Assembly: GCA_944739405.2 (NCBI GenBank)
Contig: OX123193.2
Span: 9,618,331 to 9,682,330 of the forward strand
DNA: 64,000 nucleotides
Origin: Euclidia mi
Lineage: Eukaryota; Arthropoda; Insecta; Lepidoptera; Erebidae
Direction: 5' to 3'
Numbering within the stretch: the stretch's first letter is position 1; each line of letters begins with the position of its first letter. Made by a program: the position numbers and the translations under genes. Positions 1 to 10,690 of the stretch are shown here, piece by piece. The notes under the pieces are model-generated. The model did not search any database. It was not told where the DNA came from and was given only the letters and a program-made list of their open reading frames with translations.

Positions 1-255
1 TTATTTTATTTATAGTCTCAAGCCTGTATCCTCAAAGGGGTAGACAGAGGTGAAAATATTACACCCACATTTAGCCATGAATTTTTAAGGTCCCACGTAA
101 TAGGGGGCGAGCCTATTGCCGTTATCGGGCACATCACCAGACTCCGGGCTGCTTCTGAGTATTCGGTAAAACCCAGTTACACTTTAGCCCAACCCAGGAA
201 TCGAACCCGGGACCTCCGACCAGCAGTCGCATACGCTATCCACTAGACCACGGAG
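1..255 (-). mobile_element. tRNA-derived SINE, family A (5' part at right)
   Basis: Read on the minus strand, this starts with a tRNA-like head (CTCCGTGGTCTAGTGGATAG) that carries a box-A-like stretch and a box B close to GGTTCGATTCC. It continues with the body 'GGCAATAGGCTCGCCCCCTA' seen in other copies and ends in the 'TACAGGCTTGAGACTATAAA' 3' end. Related copies lie at 4155-4400, 7178-7300 (3' half), 12765-13010 and 58760-59020. Family assignment comes from comparing these copies. Transcription by RNA polymerase III is known for such SINEs and is not shown here. Confidence 0.85.
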
Positions 256-420
256 ATAAATAGTAGTAAAATATGGATGGACTATGTAAAGATTGGAAGA
301 TGGATATAAAAGAGAAAGGGGTGATCAGACTACGGGCGATAGAAGTATAGAACAAAAAGATATACTGCGCCGACCCCAAATCAACTGAGACCAGCGCAAA
401 AGAATGATGTTTTTTATAAT
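256..420 (+). mobile_element. RTE-like LINE, 3' terminal fragment
   Basis: This stretch matches, with many differences, the 3' end of the better-preserved RTE fragment at 45391-46104: 'ATGGATGGACT', then a lysine-rich stretch, then 'CTGCGCCGACCCCAAAT' and a decayed 'AATGATG' tail. It retains only the last few codons and the 3' UTR, so it has no coding capacity. It abuts the SINE to its left. Confidence 0.65.
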
Positions 421-1061
421 GTCTCGCGTTGTAGGAAAATCCCATCAAAATATACCATCTACTACTAATACTACAAGCTTTTATTGACCTTTGAAGGTTT
501 TTTTTCACCTGGCCAGGGTGTCTAGAATGCAATATTTTTTTCAAAATAAGGTGAACGGTTTCTAATGAGCTATACAATTTTGCATGCATGTGTATCGCGT
601 GATAATGCAATTTAACGATGTCATGGAACTGATTTGATAATCGTTCAATGTGGACACAAGAACTCCGCAATAAAACGATACCACTCCACCGAGTTTTGGC
701 GTTTGATTCGTATTTGACGATAACATTGATTCTATGAAAGCCTGTAAATAAATATGGGGTTCTGAACCCGAATTAATGTTTTAATGTCTATATGTCTGTT
801 GCTTTGTGCAGGCGTTACTCAAAGTCTAGTTATATATTGCATTACTTTCATAGCTATTACAGAATTCACTATACATAAACTAGATATTACAGATATCGTA
901 TCTGATACACGTTTATTCTCGATATCAGAATCGAGATGTGCATATTAATGTTACGGATTAATATGCAGTGCACTGTTACAGACAGTGTTTGTAACGCTTT
1001 TTATCCCGTATAAAATATTACCAGCACTGAGGACTGGACTTAAATAAATGAACAGAGCCAT
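421..1061. other. AT-rich stretch without recognisable gene
   Basis: I see no coding pattern and no family I recognise. Short palindromes occur (for example around 950-985) but are not beyond what AT-rich DNA produces. Confidence 0.5.
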
Positions 1062-2112
1062 CTGTCTCTCTTGCTCTCGTAGTTAACATACACAGGAAGA
1101 AGGTTCTTCTCTCTCGCTCTCGTAGAGACAGCTGTCACAGCGCGACTACCACGCCGCCAAGCGGCAATTTGGGTCACAGAAAATTTGTCTTCAGAGCGCC
1201 CATAGGAAATACGCCGCTATGTAAATATCTGAGCTCTTTGATATTACTAAGATGACGAAGAAAATGAAATGTTATTATCAGCTCCAGAATACTTATACTC
1301 AGAGAGTTATCAGCTCTTGAGCATAAGCTACTTTTTCCTATCATTGCAATTATTAACATAAAAAACATGGTGACACTATTTCACGTCATGTATGCTTAGG
1401 CACCATTTTGTTTCCAATTTCATTTTGAGAGCGCGCGATACCCAGATCCCAACACTTAACCTTCTTAATATAAACACCAAAACATCGCTTAATGGCTAAT
1501 TTAACATCCGATTAGCCGTAATATATTAAGAGTTACTATAATGAGCTACTATAATGTAATTAAAATGAACGAAATTTATGCAAATTTATGTGTGTTAATG
1601 GGTAAACCTACCTATCTATCATTATGTTAAAATTTCTCAGAAACTGTACCAAATGATCTTGTTTGTGTACCTTAAAACTCGTTTCTTATTAGCTTATGCG
1701 ACTAGAATCACATTAAAATTACATTTGTAAAGATCAAAGCACATAGCTATGCTGTAAATAGTCAATGTTATATCACAAGTATTGTAGATACTCGTATTGG
1801 ATGCATTGTAATTGTAATTTATTACTATGTTGATAATGATATAAATGATAATTATGTTTGTGCAATTTGATATACATATCAAAATAATTAGTCCAGTATT
1901 GCAAACGTAAGTAAAATATTGATAGCCATAATAACAAAGAGCCAAAGAGCTCAGATATTTACATAGAGGCGCATTTGATATGGTAGCTTGAAGACAAACT
2001 TTCTGCGACTCAAATTGCCGCCTGGTGGCGTGGCAGTCGCGCTGTGGCAGCTGTCTCTCTCTCCTCCAGTGTATCTTGGCTACGAGAACGAAAGAGACGG
2101 ATAACGGCGCCA
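1062..2112. mobile_element. Candidate DNA element with ~180-bp inverted terminal segments
   Basis: Bases 1062-1240 and the reverse complement of 1935-2112 are clearly the same sequence with substitutions. Both read: a TCTCGTAG motif, GACAGCTG(T/C)CACAGCGCGAC, CACGCC, GCGGCAATTTG, then 'TATGTAAATATCTGAGCTCT'. About 690 bp of AT-rich DNA without a coding pattern lie between them. This is either a non-autonomous DNA transposon with long terminal inverted repeats or two copies of one repeat in opposite orientation. I could not find a convincing target duplication at the outer ends. Confidence 0.5.
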
Positions 2113-2689
2113 ACTACGAACTAAACTGGAGACAGTCCCCACTTGGAATAGACACACAAAATCCTTAACAACTGCGCTTCTCTGTAAATCTGAATTCATT
2201 GGTAGAGCTTAGTGGCCTGCCATTGAACAGACCTATATCGAATCCAATTAGTGTACTACGATAGGTTGATGTACTCCGATACAGATTAGTTACATAATAT
2301 CTGTTTTCGTTTAATACAATCCAAAGAGAATATTCACTATATTCAGATAAAACTTGAATCTTAAACAACTTCTCACACAAAATAAATTCACACTTAAACA
2401 CGCAATAGTCGCACGTCTAGACATTTCATATAAAAATGAGGTTGAAACTTAAGGAATATACAAAAGATCTTTTGTCTTAGATCCCTAGTTTCACGTTCTG
2501 TGGATGTGCCAAGTATATATCAAGGAACTGATAGATGTATTATGGCCGTGACGTACTCAACTCACTTCAAGTAATTCGCGGGTGAAATCTTTGTAGTAGG
2601 GTGACCATGACTTTGTTGAGATGTAATTATAATGTGGTTTAAAACGTAAAATAAAGTGGAATGAAATATCGCTACATATCCCTTTAGGT
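2113..2689. other. No gene; possible RTE tail remnant near 2190-2245
   Basis: Bases 2190-2245 (GTGGCCTGCCATTGAACAGA, then CCTATATCGAATCC) weakly resemble the RTE tail at 19675-19720 (GGCATGCCATTGGAGAGGCC). The rest shows nothing I recognise. Confidence 0.35.
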
Positions 2690-2795
2690 CCGTAGGTCAG
2701 ACAAGCAGTCACTATGTGAAATAGTTAATATTCAGTTTAATCCGATTAGACTAGCAAGCGGACCCCGGGTTCCAACCGGGGTAACGCTGGTAGGA
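2690..2795 (-). repeat. Interspersed repeat, shared with 57580-57720
   Basis: The reverse complement reads CCAGCGTTACCCCGGTTGGA, then ACCCGGGGTCCGCTTGCTAG, and continues to a GTCTGACCT motif. The same series appears on the plus strand at 57585-57715. Shorter relatives lie near 43695-43760 and 34535-34570. The repeat class is not established. Confidence 0.6.
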
Positions 2796-4010
2796 TAATG
2801 ATTATTGCAAGTAGAATAATATTTTTTACTGAATACTCAAAAAGGCGTGAGGCCGTCACTGTATCAGCCATCCTCTTGGAAAAGTTTTCTAATGAAACAC
2901 TGAACTAATATAGACGAAGAGACTACGATGATGTTATTAAATCAAATCACAAATCTTGATTAATGGTAAAATATTGCTTTCAATATTTAGTTCATAGTAT
3001 AAAATAACAATAAAGTCCAAAAAGTCGAAAAACTGAAATTGCAACAACAAACACTTAATATTTTTAAACCTTACAAAACTAAATTGAATGCGTAAAGTTT
3101 AAAATAATTGTAGCCTTTATTAATAACACCTTTTCAAATTATATGATGCGCTTCGTATTAGAGCTTCGTTTGTAAATTTTTGTGCATATGCCAAAAGTCA
3201 AAAAGTTTTTGTAACTATATTTATATCGCTTACAAATTACAATTTACAATTTTTTTTGCATCAGTCGTCATAATTATCTTAAAACCAGTCTTCGCAAAAC
3301 AATCAACCTACAGCTAAGTCTACCCACGACTTCAATATTTCTGGATTAAGCTATTCATTTTTCTTCCCCACTTCAAAAGTTTATGCCACTCAAGCAATAT
3401 CCATAAATTCCAAACACCTTGCACTTTTCAGGACACCTTGCATTTCCCCTAACAAGATGTGTATCGTACTCAAAAGACATCCATATCCCGGGACGTTGAG
3501 TAACTCATGCAGTGTAACACGCCCTAAGCCACTTTCATTAGGCAAGTACGTGACCTTCTCGGAAAACCCACGACCTAGCTATTTTTGTCACCCAACCTTA
3601 GTAGCTGTCTCCATTTGCGTTACATTTCCAAGTCATTTGGAGATTTTTTGTCCGGAAATATGTGCCGGAATTATGGTGCGCCAACTGTTCCTGTTTGGTG
3701 ACTGTAGTTTGGTACGTTTTGGTTACTTTTACTTTTTTTAAATAGCAGGAGGTCACTACAGTATTTAAGCATAGCTCTCTAAAAATACGGTATTCCTTTA
3801 CATGGTTATTGTGAAAGCATGAACAATACATATTTTTACGTCAACAATGAATTCATATCTTTCAGTCTCTGGATACATACTAACCAGAATCAAAATCATA
3901 CAAAACATGATTTTGTATGTATTAAACACCTGCCACCCACACGAAGAAGAAGAAGAAGAAGAAGACCTACCACTCATCTTTATCTTCTTAGAAAATTTAC
4001 AGCGCAATAA
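2796..4010. other. No gene; (GAA)n microsatellite at ~3943-3965
   Basis: The sequence is AT-rich without a convincing reading frame. A short GAA tandem run near 3943-3965 keeps overlapping frames open on both strands and is not a gene. Confidence 0.5.
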
Positions 4011-4015
4011 AATTG

Positions 4016-4130
4016 ATGGTTAGCCGTGTGGTTGACGGCATAGAATACAAGTGTCACCACCCCCTATCTTCCCGTGGGTGTCGTAAGAGGCGACTAAGGG
4101 ATAACACGATGCAAATACCATCTTTGCGTA
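4016..4130 (+). repeat. Interspersed repeat ('GTCACCACCCC' family), 5' part
   Basis: It contains GCCGTGTGG, GTCACCACCCCCTATCTTCC and CGTGGGTGTCGTAAGAGGCG. The same series occurs at 63865-64000 (plus) and 62945-63185 (minus). It reads open in one frame, but the resemblance is at the DNA-repeat level and I do not call a gene. Confidence 0.65.
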
Positions 4131-4154
4131 AACTCGACATCAAACCCTATACGA

Positions 4155-4400
4155 CTGCCTCGTTGGTCTCGCGGCATAAATGTGCGCGTGGGTCCCGGGT
4201 TCGATTCCTGGGTCGGGCAGTGGTATTGGGTTTTTCTGTCACGAAATTTTCAATAGCAGCACGGAGTCTGGAAATGTGCCCAGTACGGCAATAGGCTCGC
4301 CCCTTATTACGTGGGAGTAAAATATATCTGGCGAAAAGTGGGTGTAGAAATACACCTCTGCTCCCTCTTCGGGGTTATAGGCGTGAGACTATGTATGTAT
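4155..4400 (+). mobile_element. tRNA-derived SINE, family A
   Basis: The head holds a perfect box B (GGTTCGATTCC) preceded by a tRNA-like 5' half. It is followed by the family body (AATAGGCTCGCCCCTTATTA), the CACCTCTGCTCCCTCTTCGG segment and a (TATG)n tail at about 4388-4405. The copy looks full length. Confidence 0.85.
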
Positions 4401-4405
4401 GTAAG

Positions 4406-5519
4406 TAAAATTGATGGTATATTAATAAACATTTTCTCGTAAACTGCTTAGCCTTTCCATAATACAGGATATCTACCAGTAGCTGGATAACACGCCCTCT
4501 TCTGAAAACTAGGAACTCCATTTTCAAGCACTTCAAGGAAAAGTACTCCTGTATTGCTCAGTAACAATAAATGGACCAAACAAACGAATCGTCTCGGCAC
4601 CCTCTTATTTGTTTGTAAGAAAAAGCCTAGCGAATCCTTGATTACGCAAAAGGACGATACATTTTGTAAATCTATTCACGCATTAAAAAGTTTGTAACCG
4701 TTTTTTCCCTTCAACAATTCACTAACTAAAGACGTGATGGCCTGTTAAGAGACACACTGAAAACAAGTACAGTAAAATGTTTGGAATACCTATTGAGATA
4801 ATACAAAAGGCCTTTCAGATTCGGAACATCTTACCGTGTTTTCATAGTTTTTCGCTAGTCACCACTACGACAGCCTGTAAACTATGGACGCATATGCACA
4901 CGCAAAGTAATTTATGTTATTAGTACACTAGTAAACGCCCGCAGCTACACACGCATATTTTTGCCCATGGAATATTTATGCCAAATATCAGCTTTCTGCG
5001 CCCAATGGTTTTGGCTTTTTTAAGTTTTTTATATACACAGATTTACCAATTTTAAAAATCACCTATAAAATAACTCACATTACCTATAAAATTGCTAGTC
5101 AAACTAAACTCCCGTGTGTCCCAGCACTGTTTTTGATCGGCCACAAACTCGCGGCAACTTATCTAGGGGTTAGCATTCTGGCAGCGCTCGAAACTTAATA
5201 CAAGTCAACTTACTCCGCGGTTGCGTTGAACTGCGGGATTTATCTAGGTGTAAGGTTTTTATGATGTAAGTGACTAGCAAAGACCGTGTTTTGAATTTAC
5301 TATGCAGTTTTGACCATTGAAGCTAAAGCCGTTTTTTTAGTCGGCTGAAAGCTTCCGACCAGTCAGTGGGTTGAGATTTGACTATAAACAATTATTTTGA
5401 AATACGTTTCTTCAAGAATTCCTATTTCGCTGTTTTATCTATAAGGTATGTTAAGTAAAAAAAAACATGGTAGGTATAAAGATCAATATTTACTTAAAAC
5501 ATTTGTTTGTCCAATCAAT
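4406..5519. other. No recognisable gene
   Basis: I see nothing that reads as a gene. A fragment near 4977-5020 (CAAATATCAGCTTTCTGCGC) resembles the 3'-end repeats at 42780-42960 and 62485-62680. Confidence 0.5.
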
Positions 5520-5521
5520 TT

Positions 5522-5935
5522 CATCATGATCGGCGCTGTATATAAACTGTCCCACTGCTGGGCACGGGCCTCTTCTCACTATGAGAAGGGTAAGACCATA
5601 GTCCACCACGCTGGCCAAGTGCGGGTTGGCAGACTTCACAGGTATTTCGAAAACTTAAACTTTCGCGGTCACTATAATTACTTTGTACTGTTCCTACGGG
5701 ATATATACCACGTACCTTTGTTTTGAGTAACCGATATTTCGGTACTGTTGCAAGTGCCATGTTCACGGATGTACTCTCAGTACATCATCGCTTGCAACAG
5801 TACCGAAATATCGGTTACTCAAAACAAAGGTACGTGGTATATATCCCGTAGGAACAGTACAAAGTAATTATTTCGAGAACTTCATGGAGGAAAATATCGT
5901 GAGGAAACCTGCATGTCTGAGAAATCTTCATTAAA
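5522..5935 (-). mobile_element. SINE, family B (GATGAT tail), split by a hairpin element
   Basis: The tail lies at the left (CATCATGATCGG), followed by CCCACTGCTGGGC, then CCACCACGCTGGCCAAGTGC and GGTTGGCAGACTTCACA. The sequence breaks at 5656 and resumes after 5868 with TATTTCGAGAACTTCATGG and CGTGAGGAAACCTGCATGTC. Other copies at 10495-10690 and 17573-17748 run through this point without a break. The interruption is the nested hairpin described separately. Confidence 0.8.
5657..5868. mobile_element. Hairpin (foldback) element with perfect 81-bp arms
   Basis: Bases 5674-5754 and 5791-5871 are perfect inverted copies (81 bp), separated by 36 bp that itself contains GATGTACTCTCAGTACATC. The host SINE sequence TATTTCGA(A/G)AACTT is present on both sides (5643-5656 and 5869-5882), consistent with a 14-bp duplication with one mismatch. 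About 17 bases at the left lie outside the palindrome. There is no coding capacity. Perfect arms imply a recent origin or gene-conversion-like repair. The class is unknown (foldback or MITE-like). Confidence 0.8.
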
Positions 5936-7085
5936 TTTTAAATATTAAAAAGTTATTATAATATTAGAAGTATTAATTTATTTCAGGTAGTAATAATCCA
6001 TACAGATATACAGAATGTTTTCATGTAAATCTTCTGCTTTTGTTAAGAAAACGGCTTGTATTTTTTCACTGTTATAAAAGTGGACTATAATTGTACCATT
6101 ATCGAAAGGTAATGAACCTTTGATGTTTATTAATTAATTTGTACTACAAGTATAGAACATATTTTTTTTAAATAAATCCATTTTAATTTTTAGAAAATCA
6201 TTTTAGTTCATTTATTTATTCACAAACATTTCTACAATTGTGTTCGTATTAATATTAATTAAATAAAATAAAAAAAATCATAGTACTATTATATAAAAAA
6301 AAAATTGATAATCATACAGAGCACAACCAAAATCTCAGGTATATTTATAGATGTTGCTGGTTAGACTAGTGACTAACGAATAACTCCAGGTGAAAGATGA
6401 TGGTGATTATCTTTCAGTTCTCGCATTTACGTAGTAGTAGTAATAATTGAATAAATTGTCATCACATCCAGCCATTGTGCCTCCACGTCCAACTCCATAC
6501 ATTTAAATTAAAAACTGCACTGTGCAGCGTCCGAAATTCATAATGAACGACGTCAAAGCGCAGTATTGCGTGCTAATGGATAAATATTCAGTGTTTAGTG
6601 CCATAGTGCCATCCACCATATTGCCAGATAGATTGGCACAATCATGGCGGATGCCACTATTGATGCGTCACGTCAAATTGTATTAGCCAGGTGATAAATT
6701 AGATTCGTAGATCGTTCGTTGTTCGAACATTGGGTCGGTAATTAAGGCTCGTGTAATTTGGTAAATGTGGTTCCGCATTATTCGGAAATCTATAATTGAT
6801 AAGCATCTTCTTATATTATAGATAAGTAGCAAGCTACGATAGCCTAATGGGAACTGCTGTGTATAGGGTGTCACGTTTAAATCCACGGTGCGTATCGTAG
6901 GCTTTTAGAATTTAATGGTGTACAAAATTGTTATTTATACTATGTAGTGCTAGCTGATCCGGAGAAATTCGTTCCGCCATATATGTATTATATGGCGGAA
7001 CGAATATATTATTTCTTTGTATAGTATTTTAAGACTAAGTTACGTTTAAATGTGATATTAACTATAAGGGGTACATAGGGTTTCC
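5936..7085. other. AT-rich, no gene; perfect 17-bp-arm palindrome at 6967-7005
   Basis: The palindrome has arms at 6967-6983 (ATTCGTTCCGCCATATA) and 6989-7005 around a 5-base loop. Its arm resembles the start of the repeat at 24040-24062 (CTTCGTACCGCCATATTTAT). A short repeat remnant lies near 6360-6410. Nothing else is recognisable. Confidence 0.55.
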
Positions 7086-7087
7086 AC

Positions 7088-7300
7088 GAAAAACTTAGGG
7101 TCCCAAGCCAACCTCACCTGCAAGTGGTGCACCTGCCGATCAACGGACGAGGCTCTGGCAAACAAAATATCCCGTTAAGCGGCAATAGGCTCGCCGCCTA
7201 TTACATGGGATCAAAACACTGGCGAAAAGTGGGCGTTTAATATGCCTCTGCCTACCCCTTCGGGGAAACAGGCGTGAGTCTATGTATGTATGTATGTATT
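7088..7300 (+). mobile_element. SINE family A 3' half next to a LINE-like fragment
   Basis: Bases 7178-7300 match the family A body (GGCAATAGGCTCGCCGCCTA), then CTACCCCTTCGGGGAAACAG and a (TATG)n tail. The tRNA head is missing. Bases 7095-7165 (CACCTGCCGATCAACGGACG) match, in opposite orientation, 19525-19575. Two remnants therefore abut here. Confidence 0.65.
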
Positions 7301-7849
7301 AACTATAAAGTTGTAAAATAATTCAATAAATAAATATTTTTGTATTATACATATAAACCTTCCTATTGAATCATTCTGTCTATTAAAAAACCGCATTAAA
7401 ATCGGTTGCCAAGTTTTAAAGATTTAAGCATACTGTTCACACATGAACATGCCATTTTAGCGATATAATCCTACGTGAGTATTTATCGCAACACAGATTG
7501 TTTGTGATTTATATAAAATTAAGAAAATATCACGTATTCATGTAAGACCTATACCGCTGAGCTGGCACCTTTTACACACAGCACACAACTGTAAAGTTGT
7601 GTGTGTGTACATAGGATAAGTTTAGTATATAAGATTATGTATTATAAGAAATAAACCAGTCACAAGTTTAATCCGGCTTTGACTCAATACCCTTCCCATA
7701 CCTCTGACGGTGGCCAAGACACCTTTAGCCATCAATACTGATCAGCTCGATGAGTCTGTTGAGTTGGCCGTCAGAAAACCATTTCCACCATACCTAATTC
7801 CTACCCACAGTCCGTCTGTCATCATAGGTCTCCGGTGGCAGATATCCCG
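7301..7849. other. No gene; LINE/RTE 3'-end fragment at ~7385-7440
   Basis: Bases 7385-7440 carry the 'CCGCATTAAAATCGGTTGCC' pattern, seen again in variant form at 34160-34185, 24135-24160 and 11970-11990. Such strings belong to degraded 3' ends of a common lepidopteran retroelement. Nothing else is recognisable. Confidence 0.45.
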
Positions 7850-8190
7850 CATATATTAATACGTATGGTAGGGCTAGGGTCTAGGGATTTGTAGGTACAA
7901 ATAGGATTAGGTTCTTAGGCGCGTACGAATCGTAGGTCTGTATCACAGCATACCACAGTAGTACCACGATAGTACGTGCCATAGGTTAAGGGCCTAGTAG
8001 TAGGTGTGTATAAGTGCTGGTCTGTATCACAGAATACCACAGAGCACCAAGCCTATACGCATTATACGCTAGGGACAAGTTAGGATAGGTTTAGGATACA
8101 ATATAGGTATAAGGATTAGGATAACTAAGATAGGATATTATAGGTGATAGGCTAAGACTCTAGGATAGTATAGGTTAACAAGTTAGATTA
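7850..8190. repeat. Uncharacterised interspersed repeat, copy 1
   Basis: It starts ATTAATACGTATGGTAGGGC and contains two GTCTGTATCACAG motifs (7937 and 8022) followed by TACCACAG, then a TAGGATA-rich degenerate stretch. Copy 2 lies at 19761-20430, where it is split by an RTE insertion. I do not recognise the family; it has no coding pattern. Confidence 0.7.
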
Positions 8191-8339
8191 GTCCCTTATC
8201 ATTTAAACACAGAGTTGAAGTTGAAACACAGAAAGTTGGGTTACTAGCGTAGGGTCGATAACCCGCTGTTCACATATATAGGAACAGACAGACAGAAGGC
8301 AGACTTTGTTTTGTACTATGCCTATGTAGTAATATTAAA

Positions 8340-8575
8340 TTATAGTTTTTTTTTTTAATAAACTAGGCGGCAAACGAGCAGCCGGATTGCCTGATGGTAA
8401 GCAATTACCGCCGCCCATGGACACAAGCAACAACACAGGAATCACAAGTGCGTTGCCGCCTCTTGGGGTTGGTAAAAGGGAGAGGAGGAGGAATGTGATG
8501 AAGGAGAAGGAATAGGGGATGGGTCTCCGGCACTCTCTATCAGTGTATACCAAATACGGTTGATATTTAGTCAAG
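8340..8575 (-). repeat. Interspersed repeat, inverted relative to 43305-43510
   Basis: It contains TTGCCTGATGGTAAGCAATT, CCGCCGCCCATGGACACAAG and GTGCGTTGCCGCC, which are reverse complements of strings in 43380-43480. It has a T-run at the left, which would be an A-rich tail on the minus strand. Such copies are common in lepidopteran genomes; the class is uncertain (retroposon-like). Confidence 0.7.
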
Positions 8576-8940
8576 TCCGGTTAGACTAGTTAGTGGATCC
8601 CGGGTACTTAACTGACTGATGATGATGATGACTAAGTTGTAAAAAATCACGAGAAAACCTGCATGTTCAACAGTTCATCTGGTCTTATTTTCTTCGGAGA
8701 AGAATAATTTGCTGAGCTATTGGTAATTCTAGTAGTAGCATTAAGTCTAGCAATTTGTCATATGCAGCAACAGAGTTATCTCTGTGTCAGCGGAAAAGAA
8801 GATTTAGGTAAAGTTATCGTATGCGGTACATAAATTTCAAATTAAGTTCTTAATACTTCGAACTTTACTCAATCTTCATACAAATCCTCGTATATTGCCT
8901 TCATAACAAAAGCCAACAAAACTCAGACAATGATCGTCTA
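8576..8940. other. No gene recognised
   Basis: A short fragment at 8575-8605 (GGTTAGACTAGTTAGTGGATC) belongs to the repeat family also seen at 57640. The rest is AT-rich without a pattern. Confidence 0.4.
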
Positions 8941-8944
8941 CAAA

Positions 8945-9560
8945 TCATAATAAATAATAATAATAATAATCTTTATTTGCTAGAACTTGGTCACAAAGAT
9001 CTTAAATAACATAGCATTCTAAAGTACATCATATTCTGCCTTCACTGGCGTGCAAATCAGATAAGTTTTATTAATTAGCTGTTAACAAACATATTATTAT
9101 ATAACGTAAACAAAATTATGATTAAGATGTCAGAGAATTCAGTAATATCAGAAGAACAAAAATACGAGAAATACATGTCGGATAATTAGTAACAGAATTT
9201 TAGATAAAAAATATAAAATATAAATACCAAGATCATTAAATAATGTCAATTTGACAGTGTATCATTAATGTCATAGTAACATTTAGAGCCTAGTAAATAT
9301 TTCAATGCTTTTTTTAATTGATTAAAATTTAAATCCTTGTATGAATCAGGCACTTTATTATACATTTTAGGAGCTAAACAAAAAACTAAATAAAACATCG
9401 AGCATCGCCATAACTCGAACATCTATTACGACGAACATGTTCGGGGACCAATTGACCCCCAGGGACCTCGTATAGCTTGTTCCTCAAATTAAATTCGGCA
9501 ATCGATAAGGTAGTCGAAGAGTTGTGGTCTCTTGCGGGATGAATCTGTTGGTCGATGATA
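8945..9560 (-). pseudogene. CR1/Jockey-type LINE, 3' end with C-terminal ORF2 remnant
   Basis: On the minus strand a short open segment ends at the TGA complementary to 9246-9248. Its last residues include KMYNKVPDSYKDLNFN and end in ...INDTLSN, a pattern typical of the extreme C-terminus of CR1/Jockey-like reverse transcriptase ORFs. The 3' UTR runs to a (TTA)n tail, visible on the plus strand as (TAA)n at about 8948-8970. Upstream, about 9380-9560 is frame-disrupted coding-like sequence. It is a 5'-truncated dead copy. Confidence 0.6.
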
Positions 9561-9640
9561 AGATTATTTATGGGTATTGTTGATTTACTATTGTTTTTGT
9601 AGGAGCTTAATATTATATAGCTTAATTATGTAACAGTTTT

Positions 9641-9852
9641 TTTTTAAAGACAACACCCGCACTAGAATTAATCCTGTGTCGCGGGGGACTTTACAAACAT
9701 ATAACCAACTGACAAAATGTACACCCAGACTCGAAACAACACTTTATGGATCACACAAAGTTTTGACTCGTGTGGGAATAGAACCCACAACACACGACGC
9801 AGTACCAATCGGTGAGGCGGCCGCTTAAACCACTATGCCAACCGTGCAGCCT
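9641..9852 (-). mobile_element. tRNA-derived SINE, family D
   Basis: On the minus strand the head contains a box-B-like GTGGGTTCTATTCCCACACG and a tRNA-like 5' half ending near 9850. The body (GTCCCCCGCGACACAGGATT) follows, and the T-run at 9635-9644 would be its A-rich 3' end. A related head is at 46150-46236. Confidence 0.7.
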
Positions 9853-10494
9853 ATAGTCAATTGTTGAACATGCTTGCAATAACTCGCAATCGCAAACGAA
9901 TGAGTTGGATGAATATTATGTAAACATTAATACTAGCTTAAGACTTATTTCGTATACAGAATTTTATTTTTACATTCAATACAACTTATATTATTTAGTT
10001 AGTTTCACGCAATTAAAAGATCCGTTAAATAAACTTAAAAAATACATTTCTTTTTTCACTTCCATATGTCTCTTATTTAGTTTAGACTTTTAGACTATAA
10101 GAAACTCAAAGCGTAGTTTATGCTCCAAGTAACAATATCACCTGTACTATATACTTTTGTATGAAAATCCAAGAAATGAAACTATAGCTTAGTACTTACT
10201 ATAAGATAGTGTTTAAATAACCTAATTTCCTCTTCAAACGTCTGAGGCCGATAATTCTATTATTGTGACTCATTGTCAAGATTTTTCTTTGTCTCAAAAG
10301 AAAAATGGTGACCATTGTGATTTAATGGAGGCCAGACGAGGCCAAAAAAGGCATTGAAGCTATTGTACAACAGAATTCTTTAGGCGACATCATTTTGTGT
10401 TATTAAGAGAACTTTCGGTCATGTTTCGTTGCTTGAAGGGGCCTCGATTTAAAAGGTAAATATGAATTTATTCTTTCAACTGGTCTGGATTTCT
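9853..10494. other. No gene recognised
   Basis: AT-rich sequence; the longest open frame (9905-10093) has AT-driven composition and no recognisable motif. Confidence 0.5.
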
Positions 10495-10690
10495 GTCATC
10501 ATCATCAGTCATCATCGGTCCTGTATATAAACTGTCCCTCTGCGCGGGCCTTTTCTCACTACGAGAAGGCTAAAGCCATAGTCCACCACGCTGACCAAGT
10601 GCGGGTTGGCGGACTTCATAATTATGTCTTTCGAGATCCTTATGGAGAACTCTCAGACATGCAGGTTTCCTCACGATGATTTCCTTCACC
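10495..10690 (-). mobile_element. SINE family B, tail and body
   Basis: It starts with the (CATCAT)n complement of the GAT tail, then CTGTATATAAACTGTCCCTC, CCACCACGCTGACCAAGTGC, and ends near CAGGTTTCCTCACGATG. The tRNA head is absent. It shows the uninterrupted form of the site broken in the 5522-5935 copy. Confidence 0.75.

Noticed and set aside
236..670. 144-residue open frame
   Set aside because: It covers a SINE edge and a reversed RTE tail; composition follows the complement of RTE coding sequence.
5524..5766. 80-residue minus-strand frame over the SINE and hairpin
   Set aside because: It reads across two unrelated repeats and ends inside the palindrome loop.
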